The notes under the pieces are model-generated. The model was not told where the DNA came from. It did not search any database and saw only the letters and a list, made by a program, of their open reading frames with translations. A stretch of 64,000 nucleotides of DNA from Hyposmocoma kahamanoa (Eukaryota > Arthropoda > Insecta > Lepidoptera > Cosmopterigidae): positions 22,150,914-22,214,913 of the forward strand of contig NW_020653854.1 in NCBI RefSeq assembly GCF_003589595.1. The letters run 5' to 3'. Below are positions 11,840 to 21,300 of this stretch, one piece after another (the stretch's first letter is position 1; every line of letters starts with the position of its first letter). Both the position numbers and the translations under genes were made by a program.

Positions 11840-12115
11840 TTGACGAGACTGGATTCCTTGGTGGTCAATACAGACCATTTTGGGGAACACCTGGAGGTCG
11901 ATATAGACCACTTTGGGGTTAAGTGTTTTAGACAGACTTGAAATTGAACTATTGCTAAGAATGTGTTTGTTAAAATCACCTGCAACAATAAGCTGCATGT
12001 TTTCTTTTATTAATTTATTTAGCATCCCTTTTATTACTTTGTATTTCTTTTATTATGTTGTATAGTTCCCATGAGGGTCGAGCGGTTGGGGTAACGCCAC
12101 AATATGAACTTTAAT
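11840..12115 (-). pseudogene. Fragment of LINE endonuclease domain
   Basis: On the minus strand near 12000 the reading MQLIVAGDFNKHILSNSS contains the GDFN motif of the AP-endonuclease (EEP) domain of non-LTR retrotransposons. Just upstream (12030-12115), VALPQPLDPHGNYT may be a decayed form of the preceding strand. Downstream, GACCA-TTTTGGGG-type sequence is repeated twice (11865-11925). No reverse transcriptase follows, so this is an isolated fragment at best. Confidence 0.45.
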
Positions 12116-13385
12116 TATTTTGTGCTGAGAGTATCTCCTGGACATCTGTCGAACTTCATGAAGGAGGTGTTTTGGGTGAAGGACATATCATCAATGTTTC
12201 GGAGCCCGGTTACCGGACACCCGCGTTGGGTTACACGTCGTAATCCATACGTGTAAATAATTAGTCTTTTCTTACATTATTATGTATGTTAGTCTATAAT
12301 GTATGTATTTATAGATCTAAGTAACCAGATTATAAATAAATTTAAAAAATGTTCTTTCTACATATTTCATGTTACTTCTTATGAATGTAGTTATTCCGCC
12401 ATGCGAAGCGTGATGTCTATTTTTGCAAAAGTTGGCAATGCATAGTTCTCAAGATGTATTAGTTATTTGTAAGTTTTAGACAAGTAAAGAACGCGATTTG
12501 ATCCCATTAATTGAAAGATACAATGCTAGAATATTTATTATTTTGTACTATATAGAAGTATGTTGTTGTTAACGTTAGTTTTTTAAATTTACATGTCGCA
12601 CTGTTAATACAATAACGTATTAACTTAAAAAGTGTATTTTTTCAGAATCGATGAAAAAGGAATTACTCACTTCCCGAGAAAGATCATTAAAATTTAAATA
12701 ATTGTAGGTTAATTAAATAATTGTAGGTTAAAGTTTATTACAGGCATCTTAACAGTTTTCTACTTGCCTTATATATTTAACAATAAAAGGGAAAAAATAA
12801 TTTCATATTTTTGAGTAAGGACTGTTTTCTAAGCTAGTTACAAAAAGTTTGTCTCATTTTGAGTTAAGTAGATATCTTTTAAATGTTTCTTACAATATTC
12901 TATCGACCATTTTATTGACGTGTAGAAAATCAAATTTTACATTCAGCAATGGTATAATCTTGAATTTCACGAATTTTATATTTTATGAGTTACAACACTA
13001 TTGTAATCGCAGTGCAATTTGTTCTAGTTGTAGTAATGAGGGCAAATCTTAATATTCAATATTCTAATATCGACACATTATGGACCCTTTCAGGCAAAAC
13101 ATAGTAGAAACAAAGACAGTAAGTAGTAAGAATGAGATATCCCACGTTCAGATGGTCCTTAGGTGGAACGAATACAAAGTAAACAGACGGCAACCACGGA
13201 GGAAAGCTAAAAGTAAACGTCCTGACGTTTTAACCACTGCACTTTTTTTGCAGTATTCGATGTGCGTTTGTATGTGTGTGCGTTGTTTTGCAGGACAAAC
13301 ACCGTGTGAATGGTTCTATATCTAATGCGCATATATTGTTTATTGCGTTCGGATTTATACTGCAAAAAAGTGCAGCCCAATGCCA
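12116..13385. other. Non-coding interval, unclassified repeat-like patch at 12120-12270
   Basis: 12120-12270 is GC-richer (GGAGCCCGGTTACCGGACAC) and may be a retroelement 3-prime region. The rest is AT-rich with no recognised feature. 13080-13330 holds a short plus-strand open frame without homology I can name. Confidence 0.35.
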
Positions 13386-13389
13386 TGTG

Positions 13390-14292
13390 AACGGGGGGTA
13401 AGGCAACCAGCGTTCATGCCTAACGTGAAAGAAATAACGGACAAAATCGGAACAGTATTAAAAAAGTACAGTATAAAATTGTGTTTACGCCGTTTTCTAA
13501 GGTCGCGGGGCATGGGAGATCACCTAAGGATGTAATCCCCTTTCAATCTCCGGGCGTTTACAAGACTGATTGCAGTCGTGGGAGTTCCTACATGGAGCAC
13601 ATAAAACGCACCATAGCGGAAAGAGTCAAAGAACATATCACGGCTGTTAAGAACCATCAGCTCAATTAGTATGTCATAATAATAATAATAATAATAATAA
13701 CGCACACACTCAACATAGCCCCGCACTAGGGAAACCCTGTGTCGCGGGTGCCATGGACACACATAGACAACCACAAATTACACCCAAACTCACGAGAGAA
13801 ATAAATGTAGGCCATACAAATATTTCTCCCGGCCCGGGAATCGAACCTGGGACCTCTGCGTGGCAGTCCGGCATGGTAACCGTTCGGCCACAGAGGCAGT
13901 TAATATGTCATAGCAATCATTCACTTCATAATGCCAAGATTCTTTCTACAGAACGTCTCATCACAATAGTAGATTATTTTAATTAAAAAACACCGTAATA
14001 TCAACCGAGAAGACGGTTTTAAGTTTTCAATCGTCATGGGATCCAGTTATCAGCAAATGTAACCGACATCAAATATCGTCCGATAAATCGCCGGATGTCG
14101 TGAGTGTTGTGTTGGTCTAGTGACAACTCTAGTGCATAAATAAATAATGAAGATCAAGTGCGGGTAGTAAGAAAATCTCGCACGGCTAGAAGATTACGAC
14201 ACCCGTCTCTTCAGTCCCTTCGAGACTATGGACGTTGCAATACGTCCGAAACGTCGAGGTAATTAAAATATGTTTTATACATGATTAAGTCC
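13390..14292 (+). mobile_element. Penelope-like retroelement 3-prime fragment
   Basis: The frame near 13475-13669 reads KIVFTPFSKVAG, then SPGVYKTDCSRGSSYMEHIK, then RTIAERVKEHITAVKN. This is the junction and start of the GIY-YIG endonuclease domain of Penelope-like elements, where GVYKI.C.CG..YIGQT is usual; the YIG tyrosine-glycine motif is degraded to YME. A SINE splits it at 13679-13899. Coding sequence resumes at 13912 and includes INREDGFK near 14004-14030, also characteristic of the family C-terminus. The terminal-repeat part with CGTCCGAAACGTCG and GATTAAGTCCCGAA follows to about 14292. The polymerase domain is missing. Not functional. Confidence 0.8.
13679..13899 (-). mobile_element. 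tRNA-derived SINE, family B, copy 1
   Basis: Read on the minus strand it begins with a tRNA-like head (A-box region GTGGCCGAACGGTTACCATG, B box GGTTCGATTCC), then a unique body (ATTTGTATGGCCTACATTTA; GTGTCCATGGCACCCGCGAC) and a TTA/ATT repeat tail at 13679-13700. The anticodon arm CTGCCACGCAG resembles tRNA-Gly(GCC). It sits inside a Penelope-like element and is flanked by TTAGTATGTCAT (13666-13677) and TTAATATGTCAT (13900-13911), a target duplication with one mismatch. Other copies: 37194-37396, 45148-45369, 54861-55062. Confidence 0.9.
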
Positions 14293-14350
14293 CGAATTAA
14301 AAATCAAGTAATTACTTTTATCTAGTAAATAAAAGTAAATGCGAACTCAC

Positions 14351-16662
14351 CAAGAGCATCAAGTTCGGCAGCTAGTTCATCATCATCGATCTCAGGCATG
14401 CCATACTGCCGGCCTAAGGCTTCCTGTACTTCGTCTGCTTGCTCCATCATGTCTGCCAATTCGTCATTAACATCCTGGAACAACCCAATAATATTAATTA
14501 CTCTCATTTCCATAACCTATAATAAAATTCTATTCATTGTACATTATTATCATAAGCAACCTATATGTATTTCACTGTTAAACAAAGGTTGGCTCTGAGG
14601 TTTTAAGACATTCAAAATGATTATAAACATTAATGAAATTTGTATGTGCCAGTAAATTTGTAATAGTTAACAGAGAAAATGCATTACAATGACAATTTCA
14701 CAATACAATATGCAGCAATAAGGAAAATCTTGATACATTGCAATACATCAATTTGTTTGTTATAATTATTATTAGAAAGATCGAACACTCAGAAAAAATT
14801 CCTTCTTGTCTTTCCTGTATCCAACTTTGTACAGCCATCAGGGAGCAGTATTGGGTAGGGAGATGCAGAGGAGTTTCAACCACCTAGTAGGCAGAATCTA
14901 CACTCTCAATGACACTCACTGAAAGCAAGTTTATTCTCTTTACCTCAATATTATCAATGTTAATCTTTTTAAACTCCTTCTTCATCTGGGTAACACCGTC
15001 CTTCATGGCAGCAATGGTGGAATGCGTGTCTTTGAGAGTTTGCGTTGCGTAATTGGCTTGCTCCATGTTAAATGACTGAGCACGAAGGTTCTCTAGTTGT
15101 TGTTCATACCTGTAATCATTTCATAATAATTTTATCAAGACACATAACCGCATGGAGTTCAGTAAAAAATAAAAACAGGCATATGGATTGAAATGTGTTG
15201 AAAATACCATATCTAAAAAACCCTTCAGTTCTCAGGCTCTTTAGTCTCTTACTTATGAACATGAAGTGTGCTTTAATTCAGTTACACCTTTTTGTTCCCT
15301 AACTCTAAGTCAGTGGACCTTTATTGGCCATCCATTAGAACCAGTATTGGGTCGACCGCGGGCCCTTCACACCGCGGCCGAGTGATTAAACTAGGCCAAA
15401 TATCAATTTCCTACCAACAGCTAGCAGTCTTTCTCACTTTTAGTACAGTTCGGCACATTGCGTGACAAAAATGTTATAATTGAATATTTTTCCTAGCAGG
15501 CGAGGTTTGACTTGAATATCTTGGGTCAAGGATCAAAATTTGGGGTTCATAGCAACCTGAAGTTTTTTTTTTAATTTTATGATACCAAATGAGTGGACGA
15601 AGAAATTGTGCGCCTAATATTAAGTGACACACCTGTCCCTTGCAAGCAACTCAGAGCTTTAAATCACAAAGATTTAGGGACTCTGCCTTTGTACCTGTCA
15701 CTCTGAGATATACGTTGGCAAGTTCCGAGTCCTGTAATTTCACCAAAATTATATTTTTATGTTAGTTTCAAAATGCATGCAAAGTTTGTGGAACAAAAGC
15801 GACGCTCTCTTCGCTTCTACTATCACTCCAATTATGAAAATAGAGCAAATGCAATTGGCAATAACATGAAGTATGGTACTTTCATACAGTGACAGAAAAC
15901 CTCATGAGTTTTATATTTGTATTGTAGACGGTACTGGCCAACTATTTAGCTTCAAAAGCACAGAATCTGTGTTTAATAATTAACTTATATTGAACTACAT
16001 GAAAAAGTTACTGGCTTTGCCTGTGGTTCAAACGTCACAAAAAAACCATTACCATAAAGAATAACAATTATTTCTTTTATTTTTTATCCTGATAAGAATA
16101 AAATAGGATATAGAACTGATATCTATTCACCATAACAGCTAATAATATAACAATAACTTTGAACTTTCTATTGCTTTTTAATTATTTGTAAAGCCGTTAG
16201 CCAAATTCCTCATTAAAAAAAACACATTCTAAAAAAACAGAGATAATATAAACTATCTAAATTTAAGAAACTACAAGCGTTTCATACACAAATTATCCAT
16301 AAAGAAAAATAATAGTTATTATAAAGGAATCGTACATTTTTTTCTGCTTTAATACCCTCATAGCCTTTTGTTTTACTGCGTTTTTAGCGGGACCTTCTCG
16401 CATTTTATTCATTTGATCTTTATACTTCCTCAATTCAGACTCCAGTTTCGTCACCTTCTGTTCAATGTTATCTGCTCTGCTGTCCACCTAAAGAATTACA
16501 AACATCATGATTACGATTACATTAATATCGATGAATCATAGACTGGTACCAAATACACCTTAGTACGAAAACATGATCATGTAAGTCACTCACATTCTGA
16601 ATACAATCATTTATGCTGGGACCAGGTTCTTTGGGTTTTCCTCTACCAAATAATCGGTTCAT
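14351..16662 (-). CDS. CHMP5: Charged multivesicular body protein 5 (CHMP5/Vps60), last exon missing
   Basis: CHMP5 is an ESCRT-III-related subunit acting at endosomal membranes in multivesicular body formation and in regulation of Vps4 through LIP5/Vta1 (family knowledge). Four coding exons were placed by eye: 16662-16594 ([20 protein letters not shown]..), 16487-16336, 15109-14944 and 14474-14351, all with GT donors and AG acceptors. Phases are 0, 2, 0 and 1, and all join in frame. Recognisable stretches are [80 protein letters not shown] and [16 protein letters not shown]. The basic N-terminal helix, coiled coil and acidic C-terminal segment follow the family order. The exons give 170 residues; animal CHMP5 has about 220. 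The final exon (usually ending in a DEFGLP-type motif) was not found between 1 and 14350. The gene is divergent from TPK. Confidence 0.93.
14758..14806 (-). repeat. Fragment of tRNA-like SINE family C tail
   Basis: The minus strand reads TTTTTTCTGAGTGTTCGATC followed by a TAATAATTATAACAAAC-like end, as in the family C tails at 6541-6600 and 44900-44955. It lies in the CHMP5 intron between exons 3 and 4. Confidence 0.5.
15604..15752 (-). repeat. SINE-like family A, partial copy in CHMP5 intron
   Basis: It matches the central part of family A in reverse: ACACCTGTCCCT, ACTCAGAGCTTTAAATCACA, then CCTGTCACTCTGAGATATAC and GTAATTTCACCA. Family A in sense orientation starts near GTAGCAGTAGAGCTCCTTGT and ends in CACTTGATATCATAAAAAA, an A-rich tail. 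No clear Pol III B box was seen, so SINE-like is a structural label only. Confidence 0.7.
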
Positions 16663-16923
16663 TGTGACTTATTAATAAAGAATATTTCTTCAAAAATCGA
16701 AATACTTTTTTGTAGATACACACTGACGAAATAATTTTTACTTCACAACAAATTTGACATTTGAAATTCGATGTTGCAATATTACAAACAATATATTTTA
16801 CTATTACAACGACAGTGGCAAACTCCCTTTAACTCTGCGCTTTTATTTTCTTAAGCTCATTGATTTATAGGTTACAGGATCCTTATAGCAACAAAAAAGG
16901 TCGAGTTTTGGTATGTACTCTTA

Positions 16924-17088
16924 TGGTCGTATTCCAGAACTTTACTCAATGCTCAAGTCAGGATTTGAGTATGGTTTAAAGCATTCAAAATCATACTCAA
17001 GTCCCTGCCATTAGAGTCGTATTTCCAGTGCTTGTGTTTTAATTGCAAACCTGACTTGAGCATTGAGTAGAGTTCTAGAATACGACCC
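16924..17088. mobile_element. PIF/Harbinger-like MITE, family H, 165 bp
   Basis: The termini are near-perfect inverted repeats of about 45 bp (GGTCGTATTC(C/T)AGAACT..; right end AGTTCTAGAATACGACCC). The element is bounded by TTA at 16921-16923 and 17089-17091, the three-base target duplication of PIF/Harbinger elements. A second copy of exactly 165 bp, also with TTA on both sides, is at 53169-53333, and a rearranged one at 29226-29476. It has no coding capacity. Confidence 0.8.
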
Positions 17089-17311
17089 TTAGCTCTCAGC
17101 TATTACGGCTCACTTCTTCCGCTGTCCCGATTTTTTGTCCCATACAATGAAATGCTCCGTGAAAATCCTTTTATAAAACTGATACGAAAAAAATTTATTT
17201 TATATTTAAAAATTTATTAAATTTTATTCATTTTAGAACCTTACTACTTACTATTTAGAACCTTTATTGACATATTTTCTATCTTTGCGCTAACGGAAAT
17301 ATTAAAGAAAT

Positions 17312-17355
17312 AAAGTGGTCAACCATTCTGACGTCAGGATGGCTGGACCACTTTA
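17312..17355. repeat. Imperfect palindrome centred on CTGACGTCAG
   Basis: AAAGTGGTC..ACCAT-CTGACGTCAG-ATGG..GGACCACTTT forms a palindrome of about 44 bp with a few mismatches and a full CRE palindrome at its centre. GCCATCCTGACG recurs near 17503. It may be the remains of a foldback element about 200 bp long or a regulatory palindrome; not decided. Confidence 0.5.
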
Positions 17356-18396
17356 AGTTTTTCATGGTTTTAGGAGTATATGATTTACTTTTTTTTTTTA
17401 TATAACTATTTACTACCTAATTTTTACCTAAACATACTTTTTTTTCACTATTTTAGGAAGCTCCTATAAAGAGTTATTAAAAAAATAAGAAAACGACGTT
17501 AGCCATCCTGACGGATACCGAAATAGCGACTTTTTATCTGGCTTGTCAAATTTCAAAAACTCGACTATGGTCGCGCTGGGGAATAAGCTTAGAGGATGGA
17601 AAAAAGGGAATAAGGCACGTCTGTACTTGACTTTGACAGACGAATATGATGAATTGTGATTTTCAGAAGTTTTAAATTATAGTTTTAATTTTTAGTTTTT
17701 TAAAGATAATTTTAAAAAAGAAATAGAAGCTTTAATGAAATAGTAAAGATGTTTACTTTCGGAAAGTAACTCACAGCTGAAGACGCAGTATGGTCTATGA
17801 CCCAAGCCTGTCCTTTTTATGTTTTTGGACGTATAGAACAAAAAAAAGGAAAAAATGTGAGGTTATTTTAAATATATACGTACTTTGTTTTGATTGAGAA
17901 AAACCCTGAATGTATCAGTAAACTGACTCTGGTGACGATCGCTATAATATTTTTACAAAATTGACACCGGCCCAAGTCTAGTGACCGCCGTTAAGGAAAA
18001 AATAATAACTTTAATATGAAAATTTTTTAATATTAAAATTTTTTCAGACCGCAGTTCATGACGGCGATTATTACTATACTAATGACTTCTACACCTGTTA
18101 TCCACAATTTGGTGTGTAATTTTATTTCTGTTAATTTATTTCTTAGATAAAGTTTTTCACTGTGCTACGTTAGGTCTTGGTTGTCGTTGCAATCTTCCGG
18201 CAAGCATGTGTTTAGCTTACATTAGAAGTAAATTGAAAATACGTTATGGTCCTTTTTATATTATACTGAAACCCCATTATAATTCTATTCTAGAAAATAT
18301 ACGTAAGTAATATATATAAGTATCGATTAATTAACACCTACAAATAATTTCATGTATCATTACTTCTAGTGTCGTAGTATTTAGTGTTTCATATGT

Positions 18397-21300
18397 ATGC
18401 AGCTGAACGGTGGTGCTGCGTCGTTTGTGACGCCCGCATGCGAATGGGACATTGCACCTATAGTCGCCACTCAGAAGAGACCAGTGCACAACTATGCTGT
18501 CCTGGTACTTAATAGGCCTTTGTCTCAGAGTCAGAACTTTTTGAGAAACCTTTGGAATGATGGTAAGCCTTCCTTATAAAGTAGTAGTAGTCTAGTGCAG
18601 AAGTTTCTGAACTTTTTTGTCTTGTAGGCCTTGTGACAATTTATTTCTGTTTTTGTTATATTTTATAATACTAAGTGATGGGTCAAACAAGATATGCTCC
18701 TGATGGTAAGAGGCATGCCTGTCCATGACAGTTGCAGTGCCGCTCATAGCTTTAAATAGCAAAGATCTGAGAGGCACTGCCATAGTGCACATTACCCGGA
18801 GACATAAGTTGACAAGTCCCATGTAATTTCACCAGCAGCACTTACCCTTCAAAACCAGAATGCAATAATGCTCACATTACCGTTTGGCGGCAGAAATAGG
18901 CAAGGTGGCAGTAGTTCCCTAGATGAATTCTTTCATAATGACCTCTACTGCTACTAACCAACACCCTGACTTGCCTTAGGTGGCAGTAGTTCCCTAGATG
19001 AATTCTTTCATAATGACCTCTACTGCTACTAACCAACGCCCTGACTTGCCTTTGTAATATGAATTTATTACAAATTCAACACCTTCAACTGTATGATAAT
19101 ATGTGTTAATGTTCTAAAACAACAAAAATACCTAGAAATGACTCGTCACATTGAAACAATCGTAAAACTCTTAACAAACGAAGCACCGTAGATAAGAGTC
19201 CCTATTTCAACAATTGTTGCACTTCATGGTTACTGTAATCAAAAAATTGCAAATGCATAGCCTAAAATTAACTACAAGGAACACCAATTGACGCCTACGA
19301 GTTGAGGATGTAAAATCTTTTATCAAATAAGTATTAAAATATTGGCGTACTTCTCATCTCTGAATCACACCTTACTTCATAATCTGCCCCTAGGATTCCT
19401 GGGTATACTGTGTTTTTCACACCCAGATGGCACAGCTCATGCAGGCAGCATGATACTGAGAAACGCAATGGATCCCTACTATATTTATGTATATTAGCCT
19501 TGTGTCGCCCATTGCACACATACCAACTTAAAAACACAAGGAAATAAACAAATTAATAACAGAAGACAAGAACTGTAGCAAGAGATGTTTGTTTATATGT
19601 GGTGTGCATAATAAAAATGTGCTAAGGCTATTGTTACTGTTTTTTTTGTATATTTTGTTCATGAGTGTATTATTTAGACATTTTTGTATTGTATTTATTT
19701 TAGCTTCAGTAAGAGTAACAGTAGATGGTGGAACAGTACAATGGGACAAATTTATAAATAATTTGCCTGAGGATGCTCAGAAAACTGCCAAATTGCCGGA
19801 CATGATTACTGGAGATTTTGATTCGATATCAAACAACGTCATGAATAAATATAAAAAGAAAGGTTGTAAGGTGAAACTGTCACTTTTATTTTATTTATTA
19901 TAAGTGTACGTCATTATAACAACATTGCAACATATTCAATTCATTCACTCAATATTCAGAAACAAATTTCTTATAATATGCTGCATGATGTCTCGTGACT
20001 TAGTCGTCCAAGTCTTGCGCCTGGTAAGTGACACGTCTATCCATAGCAGTTGTAGTGTCACTCTGTGTTTTACATCGAAAAGATCTAATGGGCACTGCCG
20101 TTGGGCTTGTCACTCTGAGACATAAGTTGACGATTATCACATAATAGCCTGTGATTTCACCAGCACCCTTACCTTTCCAAACTGGAATGCGCAGAAATAA
20201 GTAAGGTGGCAGTACTTCCCGAGACGAACTCTTTCACAAGGAGCTCCACTGCTACTAGACAATAAAATAAAATGGTCAAAACTTGCTGGGCTTTACACTT
20301 TAGATTTAATTAATCTTTATAGCACTAGTGAAAAGGACAATGAAAAGTGTAAACATTAAAATAACTCTTCTAAAATGTTAAGTTTATTGAATATAATGAA
20401 GTTTTTGTACTACTATGATATTCAATTATTTTTTGTGAAATTACTGTGAGTTAACGTGCCAGACTCGGCATGGCGAGGTCGCTGGTTTGAGTCCAGCTGG
20501 ATTGCAGAATATTTTTTTGTGTTCAATCTTTGTATTAATAAAATTATAACTCTTCTAAAAGTTCAAGTTGTAGAGCGTGAAACAAAAACTTGATTTAATT
20601 TAGTTTGCAATTTGATCTTGTCATGCCAATACTTTTTGCAGATAGTTCACACTCCAGATCAAGATTACACAGATTTCACAAAAGCACTAGTGGAATTATA
20701 CAAATATTGTCAAGAATCCAAAACAGAGGTAAATTTTCTTCACACTATACGAGTCTCTATAGTATGTAGCATAGTTGTTTAAGACTGGTATCCCTGTCAT
20801 GGCAACAGACACTGGTCCATGTCCAGTTAAATCAAAGTAATTATATTATTATTATATTAATATAATTATTTATTCAAATTAAGTTGATTGTTTTAAAATT
20901 GTTTGATTTGTTGATTTGTTTTGCTTTTTTATTTTTTTTTACTTTTGCTTTGTCTTTTTTCTATGCTTTGTATATTTTTGTGTGGTGGTGTTGTAATAAA
21001 TGCATTTTATTCTATTCTATTTATATCCGATAAAATAGTTTAATTTTAAATTTAATGGAATTCTTGACTATAATTATATTTCAATACACATCTTAATCCT
21101 TCTTTTTCAGATAGAATATGTGGTTGCATTAGGCCAAGCCTCAGGGCGTCTAGACCAAGTTCTAAGCAATATACAAACATTGTTCCTTGTGAGAGACAAG
21201 CACTTACTTAGTCCAAATACCAAAGTTTACTTGATATCAGATGACGCGATATCCTGGCTGCTGACACATGGCAGTCATCTTATAAAGATTCCTAAGGAGA

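Larger units (their letters stand above)
16663..18396. promoter_or_regulatory. Divergent CHMP5-TPK intergenic spacer
   Basis: The start codons of two housekeeping genes lie back to back 1.73 kb apart, so both promoters should lie here unless untranslated first exons are further away. No TATA box stands out. The spacer also holds a 165-bp MITE (16924-17088) and a palindrome centred on CTGACGTCAG (17312-17355). Promoter assignment rests on gene orientation only. Confidence 0.4.
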
